64,000 nt of DNA, taken from Rodentibacter myodis (GTDB lineage Bacteria; Pseudomonadota; Gammaproteobacteria; Enterobacterales; Pasteurellaceae). Positions 7,929-17,552 of the stretch are shown in pieces; position 1 is the stretch's first letter, and each line of letters begins with the position of its first letter. The stretch lies in the NCBI RefSeq assembly GCF_001999305.1, contig NZ_MLHQ01000020.1:1-64000 (forward strand), written 5' to 3'. The notes beneath the pieces were generated by a model. It was not told where the DNA came from. It worked only from the letters and a program-made list of their open reading frames with translations, and made no database searches. Made by a program: the position numbers and the translations under genes.

Positions 7929-9857
7929 ATGAAAAACAACCGTTCCCCTTTATTCCCGATCTTCATTTTTGTGCTGATCAATCTTTTCGTCTTTTCCCTT
8001 TCTCGCGTTGGCTTAGCTTTATGGCAGGCAGATCGTATTTCTGCCGTAAATGGCTGGCAAACCTTATTTTTGCAGGGATTGCGTATTGATATTGTCTCCC
8101 TGTGCTATCTGTTTGGCATACCCGCGCTTTTCACCGTACTCTTTCATCCTTCTACTATTTGGAAAAAGATATTACGTATTTGGCTGACGGCAGGTAGTGT
8201 ATTTATTCTTTTTATGGAAATAGGATCGCCGGCATTTATCGCCACCTATGATTACCGCCCAAACCGCTTATTTATTGAATATTTAATTTATCCAAAAGAA
8301 GTCTTTTCAATGCTTGTAAGCGGACATCTAAGTGCGGTCATTTTTACGCTTATTTTTACACTTCTTGCGATAGTTCTTTATTGGAAATTGTCCGGTTGGG
8401 CAGTGAAAAATCTGCGGGTAATGGCTTGGAAATTTCGTCCTATTATTGCGTTGTTAGTGATTGCGGTGAGTTTTATCGGCGCGCGTTCAAGTTTTCAACA
8501 TCGAGGCATTAATCCCGCGATGGTGGCCTTTTCTTCCGATGCCTTGGTAAATTCTCTGGTTTTAAATTCCGCTTATTCGGTGCTTTATGCCGCACAGCAA
8601 TTTAAAGATGAAGAAAAGTCTTCGGAAATGTACGGCAAAATGGGTACCGATGAAATGTTACATATCGTGAAAGCAGCACGTGGTAGACCGGAAAGTGATT
8701 ATATTTCCGATAAATTTCCAACGCTTACTCAGAATATCGCGACTTACCAAGGCAAGCCGAAAAATATTGTGATTTTGCTGCAAGAAAGCCTTGGCGCGCA
8801 GTTTATCGGCACATTAGGCGGAAAACCGCTTTCCCCCAATATTGATAAATTGGCAAAAGAAGGTTGGTTGTTTGAAAATCTTTATGCCACGGGAACACGC
8901 TCGGTGCGGGGCATTGAAGCGGTAACCACCGGTTTTACGCCCACACCGGCACGCGCCGTGGTGAAACTGAATAATTCGCAACGTAACTTTTTTACCCTTG
9001 CAGAAATATTGGCTAGGCAAGGTTATGACACTTCTTTTATCTATGGTGGTGAAAAGCATTTTGACAATATGGCAGGCTTTTTCTATGGCAATGGTTTCAA
9101 AACCATTATCGATCAACAGGATTATCCTCAGCCTAAATTTACGGCAACTTGGGGAGTGAGCGATGAAGATTTGTTCGATAAAGCCGATGAAACCTTCACA
9201 AAATTACAAAAGGAAGGTAAACCTTTCTTCAGCCTTGTGTTTAGTTCAAGTAATCACGACCCTTTTGAGTTTCCCGATGGAAAAATAGCACTGTATGAGC
9301 AACCCAAAGCTACACGCAACAATGCGGCAAAATATGCGGATTATGCGATTGGGCATTTTTTTGATTTAGCCAAAAAATCAAATTATTGGGATGATACGAT
9401 TTTCTTAGTGATTGCCGATCACGATTCACGGGTTGCCGGTGCATCATTAATGCCAATTAAACATTTTCATATTCCGGCATTGATTTTAGGAAAAGACATT
9501 GAAGCACGCCGTGATGATCGTTTGGTCAGTCAAATTGATATGCCGACTACATTACTTTCTTTAGCCGGTGTGAATGGCAATTACCCAATGATAGGGTTTG
9601 ATTTAACCCAAAATGTGAAACCCGATCGCGCCATTATGCAATTCGATCAAGCCCAAGCGTTAATGAAAGGGAATAATGATGTGGTCATTCAAATGCCAAA
9701 CAAAGTCGCACAAGGCTATTTTTATGATAAAGCAACAGAAACTTTAATTGAAAAAAATGTTCCCGAAGCAATGAAAAAAGAAGCCTTGGCATACGCATTA
9801 TTAGGCAGTTATTTATATAAACATCGGTTGTATCAAGCCGGTGATGAAAAGAAATAA
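7929..9857 (+). CDS. LtaS-like sulfatase-fold phosphoglycol/phosphoethanolamine transferase
   Basis: The 642-residue protein has about five N-terminal membrane helices (to about residue 190) and a periplasmic alkaline-phosphatase/sulfatase-fold domain (about 275-560). Metal and nucleophile residues can be placed: Glu286 (LLQESLG), Thr323 as probable nucleophile (YATGTRSVRG), NHDPFE, and Asp497-His498 (IADHDSR). This architecture is shared by lipoteichoic acid synthase LtaS, OpgB and the phosphoethanolamine transferases of lipooligosaccharide. A Gram-negative bacterium has no LTA, so decoration of lipooligosaccharide with phosphoethanolamine (Lpt6-type) or of another glycan is more likely; this is inference. 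The start at 7929 gives a clean first membrane helix. It sits alone after the Sel1 gene and ends at a USS-pair terminator. Confidence 0.8.
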   Translation: MKNNRSPLFPIFIFVLINLFVFSLSRVGLALWQADRISAVNGWQTLFLQGLRIDIVSLCYLFGIPALFTVLFHPSTIWKKILRIWLTAGSVFILFMEIGSPAFIATYDYRPNRLFIEYLIYPKEVFSMLVSGHLSAVIFTLIFTLLAIVLYWKLSGWAVKNLRVMAWKFRPIIALLVIAVSFIGARSSFQHRGINPAMVAFSSDALVNSLVLNSAYSVLYAAQQFKDEEKSSEMYGKMGTDEMLHIVKAARGRPESDYISDKFPTLTQNIATYQGKPKNIVILLQESLGAQFIGTLGGKPLSPNIDKLAKEGWLFENLYATGTRSVRGIEAVTTGFTPTPARAVVKLNNSQRNFFTLAEILARQGYDTSFIYGGEKHFDNMAGFFYGNGFKTIIDQQDYPQPKFTATWGVSDEDLFDKADETFTKLQKEGKPFFSLVFSSSNHDPFEFPDGKIALYEQPKATRNNAAKYADYAIGHFFDLAKKSNYWDDTIFLVIADHDSRVAGASLMPIKHFHIPALILGKDIEARRDDRLVSQIDMPTTLLSLAGVNGNYPMIGFDLTQNVKPDRAIMQFDQAQALMKGNNDVVIQMPNKVAQGYFYDKATETLIEKNVPEAMKKEALAYALLGSYLYKHRLYQAGDEKK

Positions 9858-9870
9858 TTTTTCCAACTGA

Positions 9871-9900
9871 AAAAGTGCGGTTAAAAATGACCGCACTTTT
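9871..9900. terminator. Bidirectional USS-pair terminator
   Basis: AAAAGTGCGGT (9871-9881) pairs with ACCGCACTTTT (9890-9900). The stem lies between two convergent genes and has A/T runs on both sides, so it can terminate both. Confidence 0.75.
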
Positions 9901-9906
9901 TATGAA

Positions 9907-11232
9907 TTATTCTTTATGGTGATTTTTTGCTAATCCCACACCGTTATAGCCGCGCTCACGCATAATTACTTCTTTAGACTTACGGATCATACTTTCAATG
10001 GTCATCCCTTGTACAAGGATTGAGAAGGTTACTACTGCATAGGTCATTCCTAAAATCAGATCCCGCACATCCATATTTAATCCCTCGATATAAAATTTTC
10101 CCATAGGAATGGAAAGTGCCATTGCAAGGGCAAGACCTCCACGCAACGCTCCCCAAGTGAGAACACGCAGTGTGTAAGGATTATATTTGCGATAGCGTTT
10201 CATTACTTGGAAAGGAATCCATACACTGGCATAACGGCAAACCAAGCAAATAGGAATGGCAAGAGCAATTAAAATTAAACCTTGCCACGAAACGTGCATA
10301 AGCAAGATTGCCAAGCCGATTAAGATAAACAATAAGGAGTTGAGAAAATGGTCGATCATCTCCCAAAAGTGATCAAAATAGCGTTGGCTTTGTTTCGAGA
10401 AGCCGGTGTAGCGAGTCCAGTTGCCGATCAAAATACCCGATACCACCATTGCCAACGCACCGGATACGTGGAGCAGGTTGGCAAGCATAAAACCGGCGGT
10501 GGGAATGGTTAAGGTTAATAAAATTTCTAATGAACCGTCATCGGTGGCGGAAATTAAATAATGGGCAATTAAACCAATCACAAAACCAAAGGCGATCCCC
10601 CCCAAGGCTTCTTTAAAGAACAGATGTAATATCCCACCGGCTGTGGGTTCTTGCCCGCCAAAAGCAACGGCAAAAACGGTGGTGAAAATTACCAAGCCAA
10701 TACCATCATTAAATAAGGATTCGCCTTCAACCTGCATAGATAAGCGTTTTGGGGCTTTTAAGTTTTTGATAATGGCGAGAACGGCAATCGGGTCATCCGG
10801 CGAAATTAATGCACCAAATAAAATGCAGTAAATTAAATCAATATGCCAACCGAATAATTGTGCGATGCCATAGGTTAAAAAACCAATAAAAAATGTGGAG
10901 GCGAAAGTAGAAAAGAGAGCGAAGGTAGCGATTTCCCATTTTTGGTTTTTTAGCACCGGCAATTTAATTCCCAATGCGCCGGCAAATAAAAGAAAGCCAA
11001 GAATACCGTTCAATAAAAATTCTTTAAAATCAATTCGTTCGATCACTTTAGTGGCAATATCATCTAAATTAAACCAATTTAGATAACCCAATAAAACCAA
11101 GACTAACGAACCAATCATTGATGTGGCAGTAATGGCAATAGTGTATTGGATGTTATCGTTAATTTTTCGTGTGACGAAACTGATTAAAATCGCAATAGTA
11201 GTAAGAAAACAGAGGTAGGTATAAATGTTCAT
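9907..11232 (-). CDS. Sodium:proton antiporter of the CPA1 (NhaP-like) family
   Basis: A 441-residue inner-membrane protein with about 12-13 helices. The ion-binding helix motif S-P-D-D-P (144-148, LISPDDPIAV) and the EGESLFNDG motif (169-177) are diagnostic of CPA1 Na+(K+)/H+ exchangers, which extrude cations in exchange for protons. There is no large C-terminal cytosolic domain, only a short basic tail after residue 415, so this is a compact NhaP-like exchanger. It stands alone, convergent with the sulfatase-fold gene and divergent from the EEP-family gene. Confidence 0.9.
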   Translation of the reverse strand: MNIYTYLCFLTTIAILISFVTRKINDNIQYTIAITATSMIGSLVLVLLGYLNWFNLDDIATKVIERIDFKEFLLNGILGFLLFAGALGIKLPVLKNQKWEIATFALFSTFASTFFIGFLTYGIAQLFGWHIDLIYCILFGALISPDDPIAVLAIIKNLKAPKRLSMQVEGESLFNDGIGLVIFTTVFAVAFGGQEPTAGGILHLFFKEALGGIAFGFVIGLIAHYLISATDDGSLEILLTLTIPTAGFMLANLLHVSGALAMVVSGILIGNWTRYTGFSKQSQRYFDHFWEMIDHFLNSLLFILIGLAILLMHVSWQGLILIALAIPICLVCRYASVWIPFQVMKRYRKYNPYTLRVLTWGALRGGLALAMALSIPMGKFYIEGLNMDVRDLILGMTYAVVTFSILVQGMTIESMIRKSKEVIMRERGYNGVGLAKNHHKE

Positions 11233-11333
11233 ATATTATTTCCGAGTAAACATCATCTGGCTGAAATTCAGCGGTTGCCTAGTATAAGCAAACTGCTATC
11301 ATTTATAAAGATCAGCTTGAGAGAAATAAAATA

Positions 11334-12182
11334 ATGAAAAAGATTAATAAAATTTTTGCGTTTTTACTGTTATTGGGTATTGTCGTTGGGGTTTATTTGA
11401 ATAAACAGATTCATATTTTTAATCCTGTTCATATTTCCTTGGAAAGCCCGATAAAAAATCATTTCAAACCCGTTTTTACACAGTGTTTTGCCACCACGAC
11501 TTCGGTTTCACCTTTGGAAAAATCACGTATCCGCCTATTAAGTTGGAACATACACAAAGGAGAAGATAAAGGTTGGCAGCAAGATTTAGCCCGATTTTCT
11601 CAAGATCAGGATTTTGTGTTATTGCAAGAAGCCACGCCACAACAAAATTTACCTTCATTTTCAACCGCACTTTTTGTCTCAAGTTTTGCTTATCGAGGCG
11701 TGCAATCGGGCGTAAAAATTTTCTCAAACATAATGCCTAAAGGTTACTGCGGCATTTCACAGCCCGAACCTTGGATAACTATCCCAAAAGTTGCCGGCGC
11801 AATGTTATATCCCCTTAAAGACGGCAGAGAATTATGGGTAATTAACGTTCATTTAATTAATTTTGAATGGCAGCCCACCGCTTACCGTAAACAATTAGAA
11901 AAGATTTTTTCCCTGCTTGATAACCCCAAAAGTGCGGTCATTTTGGCGGGAGATTTTAATGCGTGGAATCCTGAACGAAAAAAAATCTTAAACGAACTGA
12001 TCCAAAAATTTGACTTAACCGAAGTCACCTTTCCCCAAGACGAACGCGTACGCTTCTTAGATAACCCCCTTGACTATATTTTTGTACGGGGAATGAGCGT
12101 GCTTACCACTAAAACGGAAAGAGTAGAATCTTCAGATCATTCACCGATTTGGGGGGCGTTTGAGCTTTTTAAAAGGGAATAA
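11334..12182 (+). CDS. Endonuclease/exonuclease/phosphatase (EEP) family protein, YafD-like
   Basis: The 282 residues start with one hydrophobic segment (about 7-21, signal anchor or uncleaved signal). An EEP (DNase I-like) domain follows, with the family's motifs: LSWNIHKG (69-76, Asn72), LLQEA (Glu99), AGDFNAW, and the C-terminal SSDHSPIW with its catalytic His. The metal-binding and catalytic set is complete, so it should hydrolyse phosphodiesters or phosphomonoesters, but the substrate is not evident. The N-terminal anchor suggests action at or outside the inner membrane, as for YafD. A USS falls inside the coding sequence (about 11931). Confidence 0.8.
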   Translation: MKKINKIFAFLLLLGIVVGVYLNKQIHIFNPVHISLESPIKNHFKPVFTQCFATTTSVSPLEKSRIRLLSWNIHKGEDKGWQQDLARFSQDQDFVLLQEATPQQNLPSFSTALFVSSFAYRGVQSGVKIFSNIMPKGYCGISQPEPWITIPKVAGAMLYPLKDGRELWVINVHLINFEWQPTAYRKQLEKIFSLLDNPKSAVILAGDFNAWNPERKKILNELIQKFDLTEVTFPQDERVRFLDNPLDYIFVRGMSVLTTKTERVESSDHSPIWGAFELFKRE

Positions 12183-12188
12183 TAAAAA

Positions 12189-12289
12189 GTAGGGACACCA
12201 CGCCTTGATGTTAATTTATTGAAATTGTTTGTTTTTTTGATAAGGACGCGAGCATCGCGTCCCGAACAATCACGTTATTTTTTCTTTGT
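12189..12289. repeat. GGACGC palindromic intergenic repeat, copy 2 (nearly full length)
   Basis: It reads GTAGGGAC..CCACGCC.., then a spacer GAAATTGTTTGTTTTTTTGAT, then the hairpin GGACGCGAGCATCGCGTCC (12244-12262) and the edge AACAATCACGTTATT. This is the reverse complement of the layout at 47.8 kb, including the spacer, and so defines the element's two ends. Confidence 0.65.
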
Positions 12290-12310
12290 GTATCTGCTAC
12301 ATAATATTAA

Positions 12311-12339
12311 AAAACTCAAACCAAATCGGTTTGAGTTTT
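12311..12339. terminator. Bidirectional terminator between convergent genes
   Basis: AAAACTCAAACC (12311-12322) pairs perfectly with GGTTTGAGTTTT (12328-12339) and is followed by T residues on the + strand and A/T on the other. It separates the EEP gene from the lipoprotein gene. Confidence 0.8.
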
Positions 12340-12355
12340 TTTATGTTTTTGGGAA

Positions 12356-12700
12356 TTAACGTTTACGTTTTTTGGTTTTTTTGACAGTTTGCTTGGTTTT
12401 TTTCGCTGTCATTGTTGAGCCTTTGGCAAAACCGTCTTCCCACGCTTGGAGGGCGGTTTTGCTGACATCACCACAATAGGCGATACGTTGATCTAAGATT
12501 TTTTGTTTGTAGCTTGGGTATCTTTCACCCACGCCGAAACCGTCCAGATACCAGTCGTCTATATCGTTGCAAGCAGCGATATTTAAGCGTTTTTCATAGC
12601 CGTTGATATTAAAAGGTTTACGTGATTTTGAAGTAGTTTCATCGGAAACCGTACAGCCCGCCAGTAAAAGTGCGGTCAAAATAATGGCTGTTTTTTTCAT
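12356..12700 (-). CDS. Small lipoprotein, DUF2799-like
   Basis: The 114-residue protein has a lipoprotein signal with lipobox LLAG-Cys16. It then shows W-Y-x-x-G-F-x-x-G (WYLDGFGVGE) and W-E-x-G-F-x-x-G (AWEDGFAKG) repeats with conserved Cys residues, a pattern I associate with the DUF2799 family of small envelope lipoproteins. The C-terminus is a very basic Lys/Arg tail (KKTKQTVKKTKKRKR). Position +2 after the Cys is Thr, compatible with outer-membrane sorting. Function unknown. A USS lies in the signal-peptide codons. Confidence 0.65.
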   Translation of the reverse strand: MKKTAIILTALLLAGCTVSDETTSKSRKPFNINGYEKRLNIAACNDIDDWYLDGFGVGERYPSYKQKILDQRIAYCGDVSKTALQAWEDGFAKGSTMTAKKTKQTVKKTKKRKR

Positions 12701-12745
12701 TGTTTTCTCTCTGTTTATTTTTTATTTAGTGATGATTGAAAATCC

Positions 12746-15433
12746 TTATGGGGTATGGGCAGCCGGCAATGCGCCACTATTCCATACCGGTGCTTCTTGC
12801 GGACGTTTAACCCGTAACAAGAAACGTTGATTTGCCGAGGCTTGTGGTTGAACAACATTCCCTGACGGGGTGGAGAATGAAATACCGCCTTTCAGTAATT
12901 GTTGTACGCTACCGGTATTAAATTCCGCTCCTTTCCAACCAAGGCTGAGATCGTAGCCGGAAGAAATCCAGAATTCGGAATTTTTACGTACGAGATGTTG
13001 GTATTTCGGCATAATAGCAATGTGAATTAACACCCGATCCCCTAGGCTGTTTAAATCAAATTTACGAATAGTTCCGACTTCAACGCCACGGTAGAGTACC
13101 GGAGATCCCTCCGTCAGATTTAAGGCATCGTTTGTTTCCAAAATAAAAGGAATACCATTACTGTATTTATTACGACTTGGGGTCGTTTGGGCAAGGTTAA
13201 ATTGTGTTTTGGTTTTCCCTTTGCCAATTTCAACATCAATATAGGGTTGCAATAGGCTGTCTAAGTTTTCGATTGCACCGGCTGAAATTTGCGGTGAAAT
13301 AATCTTAAATGTTGAACCTTCTTTTGCGATCATTCCCATATAATTTGGGCTAATCAAGGCTTTTGCGATGATTTTGTGAGATTGCGGATCTAATGCAATA
13401 CTTTCAATTTCACCAATGGATAAACCAAGATAGCGCAGGCTCATTCCTTTGCTGAGATTGATGGCATCATCGGTGATAAGGGTAATTGCTTGACCGGCGG
13501 ATTTAGCCCGTAACTCATTTGGGTAAAGGATTTTATTTTTTTCCGAGCCACTGTTGTCAAAGCTAATCGCCCCTTTTAATGAACGGGCGATTGGGGTGGC
13601 TTGAATGCTGATGCCTTTCGGCGTAATGTCAACTTGTGCGGCACTTTCTACCCAGAATAGGCTTTTATCCGTTAATAAATGTTTGTAAGGCGGATAAATG
13701 TAAACATCCACATTAAAGTGATTGGCTTGCGGTTGAATGTTGGTGATTTTACCCACTTCGTATTGGCGATAAAGTACCAATGAACCTTTATCAATACTTG
13801 GTAACGTTGTAGTTTTTAAGGTGATACTCGGTTCAACCAAATTGCCGGTAATGCCGGATTCTGCATTTTTCACATCTTTGTAAAGCGGGTAGCGACTCAA
13901 GGCTTCGCCTAAGCCTTTTTTCGCAATAATGCGAACACCGCCTTGTAGCCATTTTTCAGGATGTGCGGCTTCAAAACGAACGCCGTCCACACCGAGGCTT
14001 ATATCAAAGTTTGATGCTGCCACAAAAAGTGTGTTGGGATTAATCAGGTTGCGATATGCCGCAGCAATGGCGACTTCATATTTCACGCCATCCACATCAA
14101 TTTTTTGGTTGATAATCTCACCAATAGCGATATTGTTGTAATACACATTTTGCCCTTCCGACACACCATAGCTTTCCGGTGCGGTGAGTTTTAGCACGAG
14201 GGTATTCGGGGCTTTGAGCAATAATTCGTTTTGTTTGATGACATCAAATTGTAATTTTTCTTCACCACTACCGGGGATCACTTCTAAATAGTCGCCACGG
14301 AAAAAAAGCTGAGGATTGGTTAAATCACCAAGATTTGGTTTTTTATCTCTTAATACAATATGAGTGTTGGTTTTTAATAAATTAGCCTGATTCGGATCGA
14401 TCAATAATGTGCCTTTTAGCATATTTTCATTATTTTCTACCGGTGTGAGAGAAGAAAGCACGCCAATTTTATGATCTTGATAATACACGCCGGTGTGATC
14501 TTTTTCTAAACCGGCTGTTGTTGGCAGGGTGATTTCCACTTCAATGCCACGTTTAGCCGTCTGTAAACTGCTATAAAGTGTATAAGTGGCGTTTTCATCT
14601 GCTTTAGGGCTATTTGTCGGCGAGTCAAAGGAAACTGCACCTTGCACAATGGAATTTACACTTTCCATATTAAAGTTTAAACCGGCAGGCGTAATATTTG
14701 CCGACATTCCGCTAATATTCCAAAAGCGTGAATCTTTTTTTACAAAATGGGCGTATTCTTTATCGATTACAACATCAATTTCGACTTTGTTATTTTCGTT
14801 GAAGCGATAATCGTAAATTTTCCCTACGGGTAATTTTTTGAAATAGGCGGAAGCGCCGATAGAAATTGATCCTAAATCATCGGAAATTAAATGAATCAGC
14901 AAATCGCCGGGGGTAACTTGTGCAATCGGGCCTTTTTCTTGCGCGATAAATTCATCTTCACTGTCGCCGTCTCCCGGTTGCAAGGTAATGTAGTTACCGG
15001 AAACGAGAGAATCTAACCCAGAAATACCGGCGAGGGAAACACTTGGTTGCACCAACCAAAATTTGGTATTTTCACGCAAGACACCGGTGGCTTCGGGATA
15101 AATATTGGCAATTACTTCCACTTTTTGCATATTGTCGGCAAAGTTGACTTTCTTCACCACACCAATTTGTAAGCCTTGATAGCGGATCGGGGTTTTATCC
15201 GCCACCAATCCCGCGCCATTTGTAAACGTGATTTTGATACTTTTCCCTTGTTCTTCCACAATTTGGAAAAAGAGAATGGCACCAATACAAAGGGCTATAA
15301 AAGGCAAAAGCCAAAATGGTGAGACTTTTCTATTTTTACGCAAAACCGCTTGGACGGCATTGTATTGTGAATCAATGCTTGAAGTCCGACTGACGGAAGG
15401 TTCGTTATTCGGTTGTTTTTGTTGTTCGCTCAT
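12746..15433 (-). CDS. letB: LetB-type seven-MCE-domain lipid transport protein
   Basis: The 895-residue protein has one N-terminal membrane helix (about 40-60) and seven successive MCE domains, each readable from its (Y/F)-x-x-x-x-(V/I)-G core: RYQGLQIGVV, YFKKLPVGKI, YYQDHKIGVL, YYNNIAIGEI, LYRQYEVGKI, RYLGLSIGEI and LYRGVEVGTI. Seven domains and this length identify LetB (YebT) rather than the three-domain PqiB. LetB hexamers form a periplasm-spanning tunnel that carries lipids between inner and outer membranes. Its first 29 bases overlap the end of letA, so the two are translationally coupled. Older annotations call it paraquat-inducible protein B. Confidence 0.92.
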   Translation of the reverse strand: MSEQQKQPNNEPSVSRTSSIDSQYNAVQAVLRKNRKVSPFWLLPFIALCIGAILFFQIVEEQGKSIKITFTNGAGLVADKTPIRYQGLQIGVVKKVNFADNMQKVEVIANIYPEATGVLRENTKFWLVQPSVSLAGISGLDSLVSGNYITLQPGDGDSEDEFIAQEKGPIAQVTPGDLLIHLISDDLGSISIGASAYFKKLPVGKIYDYRFNENNKVEIDVVIDKEYAHFVKKDSRFWNISGMSANITPAGLNFNMESVNSIVQGAVSFDSPTNSPKADENATYTLYSSLQTAKRGIEVEITLPTTAGLEKDHTGVYYQDHKIGVLSSLTPVENNENMLKGTLLIDPNQANLLKTNTHIVLRDKKPNLGDLTNPQLFFRGDYLEVIPGSGEEKLQFDVIKQNELLLKAPNTLVLKLTAPESYGVSEGQNVYYNNIAIGEIINQKIDVDGVKYEVAIAAAYRNLINPNTLFVAASNFDISLGVDGVRFEAAHPEKWLQGGVRIIAKKGLGEALSRYPLYKDVKNAESGITGNLVEPSITLKTTTLPSIDKGSLVLYRQYEVGKITNIQPQANHFNVDVYIYPPYKHLLTDKSLFWVESAAQVDITPKGISIQATPIARSLKGAISFDNSGSEKNKILYPNELRAKSAGQAITLITDDAINLSKGMSLRYLGLSIGEIESIALDPQSHKIIAKALISPNYMGMIAKEGSTFKIISPQISAGAIENLDSLLQPYIDVEIGKGKTKTQFNLAQTTPSRNKYSNGIPFILETNDALNLTEGSPVLYRGVEVGTIRKFDLNSLGDRVLIHIAIMPKYQHLVRKNSEFWISSGYDLSLGWKGAEFNTGSVQQLLKGGISFSTPSGNVVQPQASANQRFLLRVKRPQEAPVWNSGALPAAHTP

Positions 15434-16670
15434 AAATTTTCCAAATAAATCGACTATCGAATTGTGAGGTTGAAATCATCGTTAAAAATACCGCAGCACC
15501 AAAATAAAAAGCTGCCGGCCCTACGGTGAAATTGATAATTTGTCCACGTGTAACAAGGGACATCATCAATGCAAGTACAAATAAATCGAGCATTGACCAA
15601 CGCCCGACAAAATGCACGATATGCAATAAACGCATTTGCCATTTTATGGAATGTCGCCATTTGAAGTGAACAGCACAAAGCAAATACAACATAATTAAAA
15701 TTTTGCTAATCGGCACAAAAATACTGGCGAAGAAAACCACAAAGGCAACAAAATAGCTTTTCATTTCAACAAATGAAATCACGCCGGACATTAAGGTATC
15801 TTCCGATAATGCACCGGTTAAATATACGCCGGAAATTGGCAGCAAATTTGCCGGAAAAAGCATAATAATACCGGCAATTAAGGTTGCCCAAACCCGTTGC
15901 AGTTTAATGGAAGCGGGTAAATCTATACGAGAATCGCAGCGTGGGCAAGCGGAATAGCCGTGATGGCGGTCTATTTCCGAACTTGGGAAGGAATAATCGC
16001 AAGCAGAACACAATTCAATTTTTTCATTGTGGGAATGGACGTGCTTTTGTTCCGGATAAAAATCATTCCAAAGTTCGTGTAAATTGATCTTAATAAATAA
16101 TAAGGTGGTCAATAATGCGGTAAAAACAAAGGCAATTAAATACACATCAATTTCTAAGGCGGCATATTCACGCACTTTAAACATTGAAACCCCAAGGGCG
16201 ACAAGATAGACATCAAACATCACCCAAGGTTTAATGTAACTTAAAAAGAGCAAAACATTACGTGGACGAAGTCGGAGCAATTTTGAGATCCACAGCATTA
16301 AAACTAAAACTGCAAAGGAAATGGGCATTAATACGGCACAAATAAAAACCAAAAAAGCCGTGTATTCATAACCTGCCGTTGCCATTTTCCATATTCCCTC
16401 CCATGCGGAGGCATCCACCTTCACGCCGAGTAAATCAATGCTTAATAAAGGAAAGCCTAAAGCAAAGGGCATTAAAATAAGGATAGAGAGTGCGATCATT
16501 GCACAACGATGTAATGACCAGCGATTTGTTGTGCTTAATGTGTGATGACAACGCGGACATTCGGCGTGTTCATTTTGTGGAAGAGGGTAGGCAATCGAGA
16601 CGATTTCATCACATTCCCCACAACGGGTGATTTTGTATCGTGCGTTAGAAAAATTTGGTGTCATCATCAT
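15405..16670 (-). CDS. letA: LetA (PqiA-family) inner-membrane protein
   Basis: The 421-residue protein is made of two homologous halves. Each has a Cys4 zinc ribbon (CGECDEIVSIAYP...CPRCHHTL at about 17-45; CSACDYSF...CPRCDSRI at about 215-250) followed by four membrane helices. This is the PqiA/LetA (YebS) architecture, the inner-membrane partner that loads the LetB tunnel. It is encoded directly upstream of letB with a 29-base overlap. Three tandem ATGs (16670, 16667, 16664) begin the frame; the first is used, but the choice is uncertain because no ribosome site is obvious. Confidence 0.92.
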   Translation of the reverse strand: MMMTPNFSNARYKITRCGECDEIVSIAYPLPQNEHAECPRCHHTLSTTNRWSLHRCAMIALSILILMPFALGFPLLSIDLLGVKVDASAWEGIWKMATAGYEYTAFLVFICAVLMPISFAVLVLMLWISKLLRLRPRNVLLFLSYIKPWVMFDVYLVALGVSMFKVREYAALEIDVYLIAFVFTALLTTLLFIKINLHELWNDFYPEQKHVHSHNEKIELCSACDYSFPSSEIDRHHGYSACPRCDSRIDLPASIKLQRVWATLIAGIIMLFPANLLPISGVYLTGALSEDTLMSGVISFVEMKSYFVAFVVFFASIFVPISKILIMLYLLCAVHFKWRHSIKWQMRLLHIVHFVGRWSMLDLFVLALMMSLVTRGQIINFTVGPAAFYFGAAVFLTMISTSQFDSRFIWKIYERTTKTTE

Positions 16671-16822
16671 TGGGGATTCTAGGGTATGAAATAATAAACT
16701 CTACAAAAGTGCGGTCAAAAAACGGCGTATTCTAGTCTGATTCCCCCCTCTTTGTGAAGTTAAAAATAAACGTAAAATTGCCACATGAATGGAAGAACTT
16801 TATTAGGTGGTCGGTTTGATTA

Positions 16823-16852
16823 TTGTCAAGCCTTATTAAAGTGCGATAAAAT
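16823..16852 (+). promoter_or_regulatory. Candidate sigma-70 promoter of proQ
   Basis: TTGTCA (16823-16828) and TAAAAT (16847-16852) are separated by 18 bases and lie about 35 bases before the proQ start. A USS core variant (AAGTGCGAT) lies inside the spacer. Confidence 0.5.
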
Positions 16853-16887
16853 GCGCGGGTTTTTTATTTTCAATCCTAGGACAAAAA

Positions 16888-17526
16888 ATGACAGAATCTC
16901 AACTTGATGTTCAAACCGCAGAAGCATCATCAGACGTTCAAAAACTTACAAATAACAAAGAAATTATTGCTTATTTGGCAGAAAAATTTCCACTTTGTTT
17001 CATTTTAGAAGGTGAAGCAAAACCCTTAAAAATCGGTTTATTCCAAGATTTAGCCGAAGCTTTAAAAGACGATGAACGGGTGAGCAAAACCCAATTGCGT
17101 CACGCACTTCGTCAATACACCTCAAACTGGCGTTATTTACACGGTTGCCGTGAAGGGGCGGAACGTGTGGATTTATATGGTAATCCTGCCGGCGTATTAG
17201 AAGCAGAACACGTTGCACACGCGGCGGCGCAGCTTGCCGAGGCAAAAGCAAAATTTGCGGAAAAACGCAAAGCCGAATTGGCCGCTAAAAAAGCACAACA
17301 AAAACGTCAACCCCGCCGTCAAAATAACCCAAAAGCACCACGCAAACCAAAACTTGAATTAAGTGCGGTTGATTTTTCCACCCTTTCTAAAGGTTCAATG
17401 GTGAAAGTAAAAGTGGGTGATAATGCGAAAAAAGCCACCGTTGTTGAAGTGTTAAAAGATTCGGCGCGGGTTGAGCTTGAAAATGGCTTAGTAATGAATA
17501 TTACGGCTGATCGTTTATTTGCATAA
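16888..17526 (+). CDS. proQ: RNA chaperone ProQ
   Basis: ProQ binds structured sRNAs and mRNA 3' ends and regulates many transcripts after transcription. The 212 residues show the N-terminal FinO/ProQ domain (about 24-125, including [23 protein letters not shown] and R-V-D-L-Y-G-N), a Lys/Arg/Gln-rich linker (about 130-165) and a C-terminal Tudor-like beta domain (about 170-212, [11 protein letters not shown]...LENGLVMNI). The gene lies 26 bases upstream of prc on the same strand, the order also found in E. coli. A USS falls in the linker/C-terminal codons. Confidence 0.96.
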   Translation: MTESQLDVQTAEASSDVQKLTNNKEIIAYLAEKFPLCFILEGEAKPLKIGLFQDLAEALKDDERVSKTQLRHALRQYTSNWRYLHGCREGAERVDLYGNPAGVLEAEHVAHAAAQLAEAKAKFAEKRKAELAAKKAQQKRQPRRQNNPKAPRKPKLELSAVDFSTLSKGSMVKVKVGDNAKKATVVEVLKDSARVELENGLVMNITADRLFA

Positions 17527-17552
17527 TAATGTTTTCTTATCGGAAAGGTTAA

